Positions 23,681 to 36,400 are shown, numbered from the stretch's first letter. The stretch is 64,000 nt of DNA from Symsagittifera roscoffensis (GCF_963678635.1 NC_087068.1:38029649-38093648), one strand, 5' to 3'. The notes: generated by a model not told the origin, from the letters alone. A program made the numbers and translations.

Positions 23681-25174
23681 ATTTATTAAGAGCAGCGAAA
23701 GTATGAAGAATTTTTAAGGATGAAATGGTTGATTAACTTAGGTCGAGTAAAGAAATGATCGGTAACCTTGAAAACAAAACTTGTTTCAAAGTGCAGTTTG
23801 AATCGTTTGGTTTTTTTTACTTCTATAAAGTTTTCTAACGGTAATTCGACCATCTCACCAAAATTGGGCATGTATTTTTGGTCAACAAAACGTCTGATCG
23901 ATCAGATCGAGTTGGTTCTAATCATACTTCCTAAACTAGAAAAAAAAGCTGTTATAAAAATGTAATGCAAGTTTCCTGATTAGATTTTTCACTCATTTGA
24001 TATGATCAATTAAACAATTTAAAAAGTTGACTGGCTAAGTTTTTGTAATGTGACGTTTTAGTTTTGATGCTGCACTCAAGTTACAAATAAATACAAATAC
24101 CAACTGGTTAGCCGGTTACTGTGTAAAGAGCACAGAATGTTCCGACCATAGTCTTTACAAACCACAAAAAAAGTTTTTTTTTTCAAATTAGTGTTTTATT
24201 TGCGTGGTGTCATAAAAAAATCTGATGTAAATTTATAATTTAGACATATTTGACAGTCATAGTAATTTAGACAAAATGAACACAAATATTTCTAGAAAAA
24301 TGAGAAGAATAAAAAAATAAAAAAACAATTGTTTTTTTTTTCGTTTGCAGAACACTTATTGAATTTGATTAGAGTTTTTGATTCCCCAAAGCGACAATTC
24401 AGTGCAATTAGAATTGATGGGATGTATTAGAGCACGGTCTCGAAGGTTTCGTTGGTCTTAAAAGTATTTGAAGTAAACTTAGGTACAAAAACTGATAACT
24501 TAAATACAATGCATAATATTTTGAAAGTCGGTGTTTTTTGCGCTTGTGATTAGCAAGCTAGCGTTATCAAATCGAAATATTTATTTTTAGGGCTGATATT
24601 AATCATAATTAAGCTTTTGTAAGCCTGCTTGCTTGCTTTATTCGCTCAAAAGTGAAATAAAAATCTTGAGCATTTTAAACTACATTTTAACTCACCTCTG
24701 AAAGGTTGTTTGAATCACCCATTTGGATGATTTTTTGTGGTATACCTGATTTTGTGTGGCAAACAACGAAAAAAGAAAAAAACTAAAACACACCCGAATA
24801 CAAAGTTCATCCACATTTTTGGTCGGAACAATAATGATCACGACTTTTGTCCTTTCAAAAAAAAAATTTTGGAGCGCAATAAAAAAAAATCAATATGGGA
24901 CCTCAAAAGGACATTCGAAACAAATCATGATTTAACCTTAGCTTTAAAACGATTCCAATTTTATGATTGGGTCTCCAAAAACATTTAAAAATACCCTAAA
25001 AATTGTCAAAAGTTTTCAGTAACCCACAAAATAACTTTTTACTAATTTTTGTTGTACGATCTGTTAAATGGCTCGGACATTCGTAGTGGGGAAGGCTGCA
25101 CTTAGGTTGAAAATTAAATTGATTAACCAAGAAATCAGACTTTTTCAAGATAAAAAAGATTGAAATCTTGGAAT

Positions 25175-26288
25175 TATACAAATGGGAATCATACAAAATT
25201 AGTACCCGTTTTTAGTTGGTTTTCAAGCAAGGGAATCTATCTTTTTTTTGCAGTAGTGGGAGTTAACAAGTTACAAATGACAAAACAATGAAAAAGTCCG
25301 TAAATAAATATTGAAATTTTTTTTCAGTCGTTTTCTTTCTTCAAGTTTAACCGCATTCCAGACAAATGTTGAGGAAAAATCAATTGAATATTTTATATCA
25401 ATTTTTTTGATAAAGTACAAAGTGATAGGTTTTATTCCTATTAACAAATCAACTATGGCAAATAAGCTTCCTACAACCAATTTGGAACGATTTCTAGGAC
25501 GGATTAAATCTCCAAAAATGGCAATCTTTAAACCCCCATAATTTTGCTAAAATGATCACACTTGAAATATCTTTTCAAATTTAAGCTCAAGACAACAATC
25601 TCTTTGAAATGCTGTGAAAAAATTCGTCAAAAATGGCTAGTAAGAAGTCGAAATTTGTCTGCAGAAAAAAGCCCACACCAAACACAAATATTCTGTTACT
25701 TTCGTTAGGAAAGTCGGAACAATAAAAATGGGAGCCTCAAAAGTTATTGTTTCGACTTTCGTAACGAAGGTAACGGAATATCTGTGCTCGCGGTGGGTTT
25801 TTTCTTCAGACAAATTTTCACTTTTCAATTAATCATTTTTGACGGAGTTTTTTTTCTAATATCATTTCAAATTTATTGTTGTCCCGAGCTTAAATATAAA
25901 AAGATTTTTCAACGGTGATCATTTTTCGCAAAGTTATGGGGGTTAAGATTGCCATTTTGGCGAATTTTGGGCAATTAAGGCGCAATTTATTTCGCGCTAT
26001 CAACTCGTAAGCGGAGATTTAACCCGTCTTAAAAATAATTTCAAATTGGTTAAAGGAAGCACATTTGACAAATCGGTTTGTTAATGTGAGCGAAATTTAT
26101 CCATTTGCACTTTATATGGTGTGTATGGGGATGATTTTCACAAAAATTTCATTAAATTTTTTTTTTTGGTTTCTTGTTATTACTGCACAATAGACCTTAA
26201 AAGGCAGTCGGAACATTCAGGGTTTCGCCCTGATACGAGCAGACTTCTTCTTCTTGTAGCTGACATCTTTCCTCTCAATATTACTAAT
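25175..26288. mobile_element. 1.1-kb foldback element present only in unit A
   Basis: Unit B is continuous across this place (30,580/30,581), so the 1,114 bases are an insertion in A or a clean loss in B. AAT occurs at both edges (25,172-25,174 and 26,286-26,288), which would fit a 3-bp target duplication. Inside is a long imperfect inverted repeat. The left arm at about 25,405-25,710 pairs with about 25,745-26,115 around an axis near 25,728. The right arm holds an extra ~55 bases. No transposase frame. The right end (26,195-26,245) is also inverted relative to 28,108-28,160, so the same repeat family (I call it F) recurs downstream. Confidence 0.7.
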
Positions 26289-26901
26289 CTACCCGACAAT
26301 TGCGATTAACCAGGGTTAACGTATACTTAAAACAGACCAAATCGGTATCCTCCCCCTATTTAGAGCAAGTCAAGATTTTCTTCCCCAATAATCAAATAAG
26401 AATAAACCGCTAGCGTTGCTCTTTAAAAATTCAATTCAGATTGGCTAAACACTTTTTATGTGCATAATGTTGAAAGTATTGTTTATGGGCTTTTTTGGAA
26501 GGTTTTGATCGAAAATTTGTGGAATTAATGATCCCCCTCACAATAAGGATATAAGTCGACCAAAGGGAGTTTTAAGAAGTTTTTTGGTTCGTTTTGCTGA
26601 AAATATATGCTGTAAAACACTAACAAAAGGGGACTGTTTGGGCATTGAGAGGGTGGAATACCCGGAAAAAGGGGCTTAAGCCTCCCGCCCATACATCCTC
26701 ACCCTTATATGTTAGTTCTAGTCATCGGCGAGACTCTCGTATCCAAGTACAGAGTGCTGATATGCAGGATTGCTGATTTCAAGGAAAATTTTTTTATATA
26801 TGTACACATTTAATTTTATGCTCAACCAATGACAAATATAGGAAAACTCACTCAAGAAGCCTCGAGTTTGAACGTTATTTCAATCTTCTCTTCTTTACTT
26901 C

Positions 26902-27123
26902 CTACTCGTAATATTTGTAGTCATTGTAGACACATCTGCCTGTCATGGTACAGTGGCGAATGCCGAAACACCACGAGGAGCTGCAGTATGAGAGTCGTCT
27001 GTTCACGCCGTTGCCGCCTCCCATTGGTCCACCGAGTCCATGTCGTTTGATTACGTCACTATTTGCCAATGTAGACAAAATAACAGCAAACGAGAAAATT
27101 AGGAAGTGAGAAATTGTTTTCAT
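26902..27123 (-). CDS. secreted cysteine peptide precursor, copy A
   Basis: A 73-codon frame with ATG at 27,123-27,121. Residues 1-22 form a signal peptide (MKTISHFLIF, then a hydrophobic core ending near ANS). Next come DVIKR, a Gly-rich spacer (HGLGGPMGGGNG) and VNRR. KR and RR are classical prohormone-convertase sites. The remaining ~30-residue C-terminal peptide has four cysteines spaced C-x4-C-x5-C-x5-C and ends in an acidic, Tyr-rich tail. This layout suits a processed neuropeptide, hormone or small disulfide-rich defence or venom-type peptide. I recognise no family. The copy at 31,196-31,417 differs at five bases, four of them silent and one Val/Ile, which argues for selection on the protein. 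No intron is needed. Confidence 0.75.
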   Translation of the reverse strand: MKTISHFLIFSFAVILSTLANSDVIKRHGLGGPMGGGNGVNRRLSYCSSSWCFGIRHCTMTGRCVYNDYKYYE

Positions 27124-27539
27124 TTCGGCGTGAACTTTAAGTTTTTCAGCACTAGTAGGTTTGATATTCTGTAGTTTTTGTAGTTTCTATGGCTTTACTT
27201 CCAATTAGGTTCTTCTTATTTTTAGCGCTTGGATCTTAGAATGTCAAGCGGATATAATTAGGGGTTATAACCAGACCTGGTGAATGAAATTGAACAGAAG
27301 CAAACCAAACCAATATGATTTAGAATGGTCGTTAGTATCAATTTGTGAAAATGGACCAAATAGTGAATAAATATTCCTTTTTTCATCTTAAACGGAAGTA
27401 TGTCAATTGAAAGAGGGATGATTAGCATACTTACCTTTGAGTTAGGTCAGAATTTAATGATGGTTCGATTTCTTACTTTTTAAAGAGAGCAGCACTTTAG
27501 TTCAAACATACCCAAACTTGAATATACCCAAATTGAACA

Positions 27540-27809
27540 TCAGTGAAACAAATTTCGAAATACTCTCAGGTGGTTGTTTGTTGATACATAATTATAAGAG
27601 AGTCTTCTCACAATCACTGAAATTGTATGGGTTTTGCGAGTAAACGTATTTTTTTCTTTGAATTTTATAGAGGACTCAAGTCGATATAGTTTAAGACTAT
27701 AAGTGAAAATAATCAAAGAAATATTCGTAATGAAGGAAATAGAATTTACCAAAGAGCTGTACAAGTATGAAGAACCATCAAAAGAATTTTGAATGAAGTA
27801 CTGAGCCAA
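27540..27809 (-). CDS. 89-codon open frame, doubtful
   Basis: An open frame upstream of the cysteine peptide gene on the same strand, identical in unit B (31,834-32,103). It has one hydrophobic stretch in the middle and no recognised motif. Identity between units is high throughout this part, so conservation says nothing about coding. I list it only because it is the one other long frame in the unit. Confidence 0.12.
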   Translation of the reverse strand: MAQYFIQNSFDGSSYLYSSLVNSISFITNISLIIFTYSLKLYRLESSIKFKEKNTFTRKTHTISVIVRRLSYNYVSTNNHLRVFRNLFH

Positions 27810-30800
27810 ATTTTCGTAAAACGCCGAAAGAGAGCGGCGTGCTCAACTTTTTTTTCAAAGGGCTGAATACTTTAATTTTTTTGTTAACATAGGCTCCACT
27901 CAAAAAAAGAATTTGTGAAGATAGTTGTTGCAGGAAAATAGAAAAATTTTAGCAAATCTTTAAAATTATTTTAAAAATCGATTATTTTAAAAAGCGAAGT
28001 TTCGAATATTTATAAAAAAAATATATCAAAAATGTAAACCTCCGCTTTTGAAACCAATTTTTTCATGATTTCATCTACGTCAAGGAATTCGTCTCTGCGG
28101 ATATAACAGGACTGCTTGTATCAGGGCGAAGCCTTGAATGTTCCGACTGCCTTTTAGGGTCTAAGGAGTAGGGTTCGCTGTATAAAAACATAATGAAATT
28201 TCCAAAAAAAAATTTTTTTTGAAAAGGATAAGCCCACACGCTATATAAAGCAAAACGTGATATAGAGTTCACAGGTAATCTTTAAACTTTCATGCCTTTA
28301 CGAAAAATGATCACAGGTAGTGAAACAATTTTTTTTTCGATTTTGATCTCAGGACAATAGCTTTCAAATGATCTAAAAAATTCCGTCTAAAGTAGCTAGT
28401 TAAAAAGTCGAAAATTGTCTGCAGAAAAAACTACCCGAGCACAAATAATTCGTCGTTTTCTTGAAAAGTCGGAACAAAAAAAAGCAGTAACAACAGTAGA
28501 TTTTCCTGCATGACCGATCTCATATACGTTTGAGAAACTCTGTCATGGAATGGAATTGATCGCTCGACTAGTGCGCTCTTTATTACTGGTAAGCTGGCAA
28601 AAATGCGCATCAGGATGTACACTGATGGCTTCAGACAAGCGAACCTTGATTGAGAGCCTTAATCAAGTTTTTGAAGCATATACCGAGGTTGTTAGAGAAA
28701 AGAACCTTGATTAAGAGCTTTTTGATGGACAAGCGAGCCGATGTGTTTTCCGAAGAAAGTTTTGTTATGCAATATTTATGGGTTCAAAATGTTGATCGAG
28801 TCTTCGCAATGAAACTGGAAATTGACGGTTGTTTAGACACATAGTAGTCGGATTCAAAACAGAGAATTTAAAAAAAAAACTTTTTTCTGGCAGTATAGGG
28901 ATTTGCTTACGTTCCAGATTTTGACAGGTTTATCAGATGATGTAATATCATTTACAATTTATGGTTTTGTGCCCCTAAAATTGCAAAAATAAGTTGAAAC
29001 GTATGTCAAAATATCTGATAAGAAAACAGAGAGCGTTGGGTATAACATTATAGTCCTTCTTCTAAATTGTAGAGTTCTAAACAGGAATTTATTAAGAGCA
29101 GCGAAAGTATGAAGAATTTTTAAGGATGAAATGGTTGATTAACTTAGGTCGAGTAAAGAAATGATCGGTAACCTTGAAAACAAAACTTGTTTCAAAGTGC
29201 AGTTTGAATCGTTTGGTTTTTTTTACTTCTATAAAGTTTTCTAACGGTAATTCGACCATCTCACCAAAATTGGGCATGTATTTTTGGTCAACAAAACGTC
29301 TGATCGATCAGATCGAGTTGGTTCTAATCATACTTCCTAAACTAGAAAAAAAAGCTGTTATAAAAATGTAATGCAAGTTTCCTGATTAGATTTTTCACTC
29401 ATTTGATATGATCAATTAAACAATTTAAAAAGTTGACTGGCTAAGTTTTTGTAATGTGACGTTTTAGTTTTGATGCTGCACTCAAGTTACAAATAAATAC
29501 AAATACCAACTGGTTAGCCGGTTACTGTGTAAAGAGCACAGAATGTTCCGACCATAGTCTTTACAAACCACAAAAAAAGTTTTTTTTTTCAAATTAGTGT
29601 TTTATTTGCGTGGTGTCATAAAAAAATCTGATGTAAATTTATAATTTAGACATATTTGACAGTCATAGTAATTTAGACAAAATGAACACAAATATTTCTA
29701 GAAAAATGAGAAGAATAAAAAAATAAAAAAACAATTGTTTTTTTTTTCGTTTGCAGAAGACTTATTGAATTTGATTGGAGTTTTTGATTCCCCAAAGCGA
29801 CAATTCAGTGCAATTAGAATTGACGGGATGTATTAGAGCACGGTCTCGAAGGTTTCGTTGGTCTTAAAAGTATTTGAAGTAAACTTAGGTACAAAAACTG
29901 ATAACTTAAATACAATGCATAATATTTTGAAAGTCGGTGTTTTTTGCGCTTGTGATTAGCAAGCTAGCGTTATCAAATCGAAATATTTATTTTTAGGGCT
30001 GATATTAAGCATAATTAAGCTTTTGTAAGCCTGCTTGCTTGCTTTATTCGCTCAAAAGTGAAATAAAAATCTTGAGCATTTTAAACTACATTTTAACTCA
30101 CCTCTGAAAGGTTGTTTGAATCACCCATTTGGATGATTTTTTGTGGTATACCTGATTTTGTGTGGCAAACAACGAAAAAAGAAAAAAACTAAAACACACC
30201 CGAATACAAAGTTCATCCACATTTTTGGTCGGAACAATAATGATCACGACTTTTGTCCTTTCAAAAAAAAATTTTTGGAGCGCAATAAAAAAAAATCAAT
30301 ATGGGACCTCAAAAAGACATTCGAAACAAATCATGATTTAACCTTAGCTTTAAAACGATTCCAATTTTATGATTGGGTCTCCAAAAACATTTAAAAATAC
30401 CCTAAAAATTGTCAAAAGTTTTCAGTAACCCACAAAATAACTTTTTACTAATTTTTGTTGTACGATCTGTTAAATGGCTCGGACATTCGTAGTGGGGAAG
30501 GCTGCACTTAGGTTGAAAATTAAATTGATTAACCAAGAAATCAGACTTTTTCAAGATAAAAAAGATTGGAATCTTGGAATCTACCCGACAATTGCGATTA
30601 ACCAGGGTTAACGTATACTTAAAACAGACCAAATCGGTATCCTCCCCCTATTTAGAGCAAGTCAAGATTTTCTTCCCCAATAATCAAATAAGAATAAACC
30701 GCTAGCGTTGCTCTTTAAAAATTCAACTCAGATTGGCTAAACACTTTTTATGTGCATAATGTTGAAAGTATTGTTTATGGGCTTTTTTGGAAGGTTTTGA

Positions 30801-31195
30801 CCGAAAATTTGTGGAATTAATGATCCCCCTCACAATAACGATATAAGTCGACCAAAGGGAGTTTTAAGAAGTTTTTTGGGTCATTTTGCTGAAAATATAA
30901 GATGTAAAAAATTACCAAAAGGGGACTGTTTGGGCGGTGAGAGGGTGGAATACCCGGAAAAAGGGGCTTAAGCCTCCCGCCCATACATCCTCACCCTTAT
31001 ATGTTAGTTCTAGTCATCGGCGAGACCCCCCATCCAAGTACAGAGTGCTAATATGCAGGATTGCTGATTTAAAGGAAAAAGTTTTTATATATGTACAAAT
31101 TTAATTTTTTGCTCAACCAATGACAAATATAGGAAAACTCACTCAAGAAGCCTCGAGTTTGAACGTTATTTCAATCTTCTCTTCTTCTTTAGTTC

Positions 31196-31417
31196 CTACT
31201 CGTAATATTTATAGTCATTGTAGATACATCTGCCTGTCATGGTACAGTGGCGAATGCCGAAACACCACGAGGAGCTGCAGTATGAGAGTCGTCTGTTCAC
31301 GCCGTTGCCGCCTCCCATTGGTCCGCCGAGTCCATGTCGTTTGATTACGTCACTATTTGCCAATGTAGACAAAATAACAGCAAACGAAAAGATTAGGAAG
31401 TGAGAAATTGTTTTCAT
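31196..31417 (-). CDS. secreted cysteine peptide precursor, copy B
   Basis: Paralogue of 26,902-27,123 with the same 73-codon plan: signal peptide, KR site, Gly-rich spacer, RR site and a four-cysteine C-terminal peptide. The single amino-acid change is Ile for Val just after the last cysteine (GRCIYND). The other changes are silent: Tyr (TAT/TAC), Gly (GGC/GGT), Ile (ATC/ATT) and Phe (TTT/TTC). The gene lies about 1.2 kb from the left end of the 24-kb insertion. Both copies have the same upstream DNA for more than 1 kb, so they probably share regulation. Confidence 0.75.
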   Translation of the reverse strand: MKTISHFLIFSFAVILSTLANSDVIKRHGLGGPMGGGNGVNRRLSYCSSSWCFGIRHCTMTGRCIYNDYKYYE

Positions 31418-32651
31418 TTCGGCGTGAACTTTAAGTTTTTCAGCACTAGTAGGTTTGATATTCTGTAGTTTTTGTAGTTTCTATGGCTTTACTTCCAATT
31501 AGGTTCTTCTTATTTTTAGCGCTTGGATCTTAGAATGTCAAGCGGATATAATTAGGGGTTATAACCAGACCTGGTGAATGAAATTGAACAGAAGCAAACC
31601 AAACCAATATGATTTAGAATGGTCGTTAGTATCAATTTGTGAAAATGGACCAAATAGTGAATAAATATTCCTTTTTTCATCTTAAACGGAAGTATGTCAA
31701 TTGAAAGAGGGATGATTAGCATACTTACCTTTGAGTTAGGTCAGAATTTAATGATGGTTCGATTTCTTACTTTTTAAAGAGAGCAGCACTTTAGTTCAAA
31801 CATACCCAAACTTGAATATACCCAAATTGAACATCAGTGAAACAAATTTCGAAATACTCTCAGGTGGTTGTTTGTTGATACATAATTATAAGAGAGTCTT
31901 CTCACAATCACTGAAATTGTATGGGTTTTGCGAGTAAACGTATTTTTTTCTTTGAATTTTATAGAGGACTCAAGTCGATATAGTTTAAGACTATAAGTGA
32001 AAATAATCAAAGAAATATTCGTAATGAAGGAAATAGAATTTACCAAAGAGCTGTACAAGTATGAAGAACCATCAAAAGAATTTTGAATGAAGTACTGAGC
32101 CAAATTTTCGTAAAACGCCGAAAGAGAGCGGCGTGCTCAACTTTTTTTTCAAAGGGCTGAATACTTTAATTTTTTTGTTAACATAGGCTCCACTCAAAAA
32201 AAGAATTTGTGAAGATAGTTGTTGCAGGAAAATAGAAAAATTTTAGCAAATCTTTAAAATTATTTTAAAAATCGATTATTTTAAAAAGCGAAGTTTCGAA
32301 TATTTATAAAAAAAATATATCAAAAATGTAAACCTCCGCTTTTGAAACCAATTTTTTCATGATTTCATCTACGTCAAGGAATTCGTCTCTGCGGATATAA
32401 CAGGACTGCTTGTATCAGGGCGAAGCCTTGAATGTTCCGACTGCCTTTTAGGGTCTAAGGAGTAGGGTTCGCTGTATAAAAACATAATGAAATTTCCAAA
32501 AAAAAATTTTTTTGAAAAGGATAAGCCCACACGCTATATAAAGCAAAACGTGATATAGAGTTCACAGGTAATCTTTAAACTTTCATGCCTTTACGAAAAA
32601 TGATCACAGGTAGTGAAACGATTTTTTTTTTCGATTTTGATCTCAGGACAA

Positions 32652-32653
32652 TA
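32652..32653. other. left TA target duplication
   Basis: In unit A the site reads ...GGACAA-TA-GCTTTC. Here it reads ...GGACAA-TA-CCCGTAC. The second TA is at 56,699-56,700 (GTACGGG-TA-GCTTTC). A two-base duplication is weak alone but agrees exactly with the empty site at 28,358-28,359. Confidence 0.75.
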
Positions 32654-33056
32654 CCCGTACCTTACAAAAACTTGGAAACCAGATCTGAGCATCATAAAAT
32701 CTTGCCTATTTCAGATCTTGTCCAGACATGGTGCATGTTTCGTTTGGACATGGACATGTCTGAATCAGGACTGAGGCAGGTATGGCTTTCATCACAAAAG
32801 CAGATCTGCTCAAGGCCTGATTCAGACCTGGGGCACACATGGGTCAGACCTGGTGCAGATCTGCACCAGGTCTGACCCATGCGTGCCCCAGGTCTGAATC
32901 AGGCCTTGAGCAGATCTGCTTTTGTGATAGAATCCATACCTGCCTCAGTCCTGATTCAGACATATCCATGTCCAAACGAAACATGCACCATGTCTGGACA
33001 AGATCTGATAAAGGCAAGATTTTAAGATGCTCATATCTGGTTTCCAAGATTTTGTT
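32654..33056. repeat. ~0.4-kb palindrome at the left end of the insertion
   Basis: Two ~200-base arms meet at 32,859/32,860 inside CTGGTGCAGATCTGCACCAG. The right arm follows the left with few mismatches out to about 33,056. The expected mirror of CCCGTACC at 33,058-33,065 is not preserved (gatagat). Open frames on both strands here are mirror images of each other and are not genes. Confidence 0.85.
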
Positions 33057-33475
33057 GGATAGATTTCCACTCACTAAAATTTCAAAAAGACTCCGGGGCA
33101 GATCGCTTCAAGGGTCTAAAAACAGTTTTGATCAATTTTTTTTTCGCAAACAAGACTAACTATTAAAACACATTAACTAAAACACTTGCCAGATGTTGAA
33201 GAACAAGAAAATGAACCATATAATTGGGCTCTTTTCCAATTTCCAAACCCCCAACGCAGTTTATAATATTAGAAGTCGTTTTTAAAAATTTTCAAATATT
33301 GAACTTGAGAAAACGGGGGGGGGGGGGGGGGTGGAAACTGAAAAAGAGCCTATAAGTCAGATTTTGAGTTATATTGCTCAAAAAATTGTTATATTGTTAA
33401 TATTTCTGTTCCTTCTTTTTCAAATATGACGTTCATTTGTTTCACTGAGACTCATTTGTTGCCCTGGACAGATCA
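33057..33475. other. spacer between palindrome and array
   Basis: AT-rich with a run of about 18 G near 33,316-33,333. No frame or repeat recognised. Confidence 0.5.
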
Positions 33476-36400
33476 GACAGAGAACCAGCCGAGCACCAGT
33501 GACGACTCCAACTGCTCCGGTGGCCTAAACAGCATAGCAGAATTTAATATAATTTAAAAAAAAACCACTACACAACAGACAACAAACTGTGCGCGAGCAA
33601 ATGCACAGTTTGTCAACCCCTCAGCTAAAATGAAAGCCTCAACAGCTCAGCGAACCAGCAAGCAACCTTAACCTTACACACCAGACTAAGCAAAAACCAC
33701 TAGGGCTAGGCGAACAACGCAAAAAACACCTAAGCTAGCACTAGGGGGAGGGGAGAACATACACACCTGAGGTTGAAGAGTCGGTCCAGGCAGACAACTG
33801 CTGCACTAGGCAGCCCAGAGAGAACCAGCCAAGCACCAGTGACGACTCCTACTGCTCCGGTGGCCTAAACAGCATAGCAAAATTAATTATTATCTAAAAA
33901 AATCACTACACAACAGACAACAAACTGTGCGCGAGCAAACGCACAGTTTGTCAACCCCTCAGCTAAAATGAAAGCCTCAACAGCGCAACGAACGAGCAAG
34001 CAACCTTAACCTTACACACCAGACTAAGCAAAAACCACTAGGACTAGGCAAACAACGCAAAAAACACCTAAGCTAGCACTAGGGGGAGGGGAGAACATAC
34101 ACACCTGAGGTTAAAGAGTCGGTCCAGGCAGACAACTGCTGCACTAGGCAGCCCAGAGAGAACCAGCCAAGCACCAGTGACGACTCCTACTGCTCCGGTG
34201 GCCTAAACAGCATAGCAAAATTAATTATTATCTAAAAAAATCACTACACAACAGACAACAAACTGTGCGCGAGCAAATGCCCAGTTTGTCAACCCCTCAG
34301 CTAAAATGAAAGCCTCAACAGCGCAGCGAACGAGCAAGCAACCTTAACCTTACACACCAGATTAAGCAAAACCACTAGGGCTAGGCAAACAACGCAAAAA
34401 ACACCTAAGCTAGCACTAGGGGGAGGGGAGAACATACACACATGAGGTTGAAGAGTCGGTCCAGGCAGAAAACTACTGCACTAGGTAGCCCAGACAGAGA
34501 ACGAGCCAAGCACCAGTGACGACTCCTACTGCTCCGGTGGCCTACACAGCATAGCAAAATTTAATATGATCTAAAAAAGTCACTACACAACAGACAACAA
34601 ACTGTGCGCGAGCAAATGCACAGTTTGTCAACCCCTCAGCTAAAATCAAAGCCTCAACAGCGCAGCGAACGAGCAAGCAACCTTAACCTTACACATCAAA
34701 TTAAGCAAAAACCACTAGGGCTTGGCAAACAACGCAAAAAAACACCTAAGCTAGCACTAGCGGGAGGGGAAAACATACACACCTGAGGTTGAAGAGTCGG
34801 TCCAGCCATACAACTGCTGCACTAGGCAGCCCAGACAGAACCAGCCCAGCACCAGTGACGACTCCAGCTGCGCCAGTATGCAAAACAGCAAAACACAATT
34901 TAATGTAATTAAAAAAACCACTACACGGTAGAAAACAAACTGTGCGCGAGCAAATGCACAGTTTGCCAACCCCTCAGCTAAAATGAAAGCCTCAACAGTG
35001 CAGCGAACGAGAAAGCAACCCTAACCTTACACATCAAACTAAGCAAAAACCACTAGGGCTAGGCAAACAACGCAAAAAACACCTAAGCTAGCACTAGGGG
35101 GAGGGGAAAACATACACACCTGAGGTTGAAGAGTCGGTCCAGGCAGACAACTGCTGCACTAGGCAGCCCAGACAGGGAACCAGCCGAGCACCAGTGACGA
35201 CTCCAACTGCTCCGGTGGCCTAAACAGCATAGCAAAATTTCATATAACCTAAAAAAACACTACACAACAGACAAACTGGGCGCGAGTAAATGCACAGTTT
35301 GTCAACCCCTCAGCTAAACTGAAAGCCTCAACAGCGCAGCAATCAAGCAAGCAACCTTAACTTTACACACCAGACTAAGCAAAAACCGCTATGGCTATGC
35401 AAACAACGGAAAAAACACCTAAGCTAGCACTAGGGGGAGGGGAGAACATACACACCTGAGGTTGAAGAGTCGGTCTGGGCAGACAACTGCTGCACTATGC
35501 AGCCCAGACAGAACCAGCACATCGCCAGTGACGATTCCTACTGCTCCGGTGGCCTAAACAGCATAGCAAAATTAATTATTATCTAAAAAAATCACTACAG
35601 AACAGACAACAAACTGTGCGCGAGCAAATGCACAGTTTGTCAACCCCTCAGCTAAAATGAAAGCCTCAACAGCGCAGCGAACGAGCAAGCAACCTTAACC
35701 TTACACACCAGACTAAGCAAAAACCACTAGGGCTAGGCAAACAACGCAAACAACACCTAAGCTAGCACTAGGGGGAGGGGAGAACATACACACCTGAGGT
35801 TGAAGAGTCAGTCCAGGCAGACAACTGCTGCACTAGGTAGCCCAGACAGAGAGCGAGCCAAGCACCAGTGACGACTCCTACTGCTCCGGTGGCCTACACA
35901 GCATAGCAAAATTTAATATTATCTAAAAAAATCACTACACAACAGACAACAAACTGTGCGCGAGCAAATGCACAGTTTGTCAACCCCTCAGCTAAAATGA
36001 AAGCCTCAACAGCGCAGCGAACGAGCAAGCAACCTTAACCTTACACATCAAACTAAACAAAAACTACTAGGGCTAGGCAAACAACGCAAAAAAAAACACC
36101 TAAGCTAGCACTAGCGGGAGGGGAATACATACACACCTGAGGTTGAAGAGTCGGTCCAGCCAGACAACTGCCGCACTAGGCAGCCCAGACAGAACCAGCA
36201 CAGCACCAGTGACGACTCCAGCTGCGCCAGTATGCAAAACAGCAAAGCACAATTTAATACAATTAAAAAAAACCACTACACGGTAGAAAACAAACTGTGC
36301 GCGAGCAAATGCACAGTTTGCCAACCCCTCAGCTAAATTGAAAGCCTCAACAGTGCAGCGAACGAGCAAGCAACCTTAACCTTACACACCAGACTAAGCA

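Larger units (their letters stand above)
23681..29086 (+). repeat. tandem segmental duplication, unit A (complete)
   Basis: Unit A begins at ATTTATTAAG and ends at AAACAGGA. The next base starts unit B with the same ATTTATTAAG. Unit A is 5,406 bp. After removing the 1.1-kb insertion at 25,175-26,288 it is about 4,293 bp, matching the two pieces of unit B together (3,567 plus 726 bp). It carries one copy of the cysteine peptide gene. The last 726 bp of unit A are the intact, empty version of the site used by the 24-kb insertion in unit B (TA at 28,358-28,359). Confidence 0.92.
29087..32653 (+). repeat. tandem segmental duplication, unit B, left part
   Basis: Matches 23,681-25,174 (29,087-30,580) and 26,289-28,359 (30,581-32,653). 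Divergence by eye is uneven: well under 1% in the first 1.5 kb, a few percent around 30,800-31,180, and only two or three changes in the last 1.2 kb. It is cut at 32,653 by the 24-kb insertion, and the rest of unit B is at 56,701-57,426. Confidence 0.92.

Noticed and set aside
24737-24988. 83-codon Lys-rich frame shared by units A and B
   Set aside because: Lys runs come from A-rich DNA. Near-identity reflects the recent duplication, and there is no start context or domain.
26985-31050. Possible 5S rRNA or 5S-derived SINE, because GTACTTGGAT occurs on the - strand near 26,744 and 31,038
   Set aside because: Only about 15 bases agree with the 3' part of 5S rRNA. No internal promoter or the rest of the gene can be aligned.
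32585-33159. Long Met/Asp/Ser-rich frames on both strands
   Set aside because: The frames are mirror images produced by the palindrome centred at 32,859/32,860. They are not independent genes.
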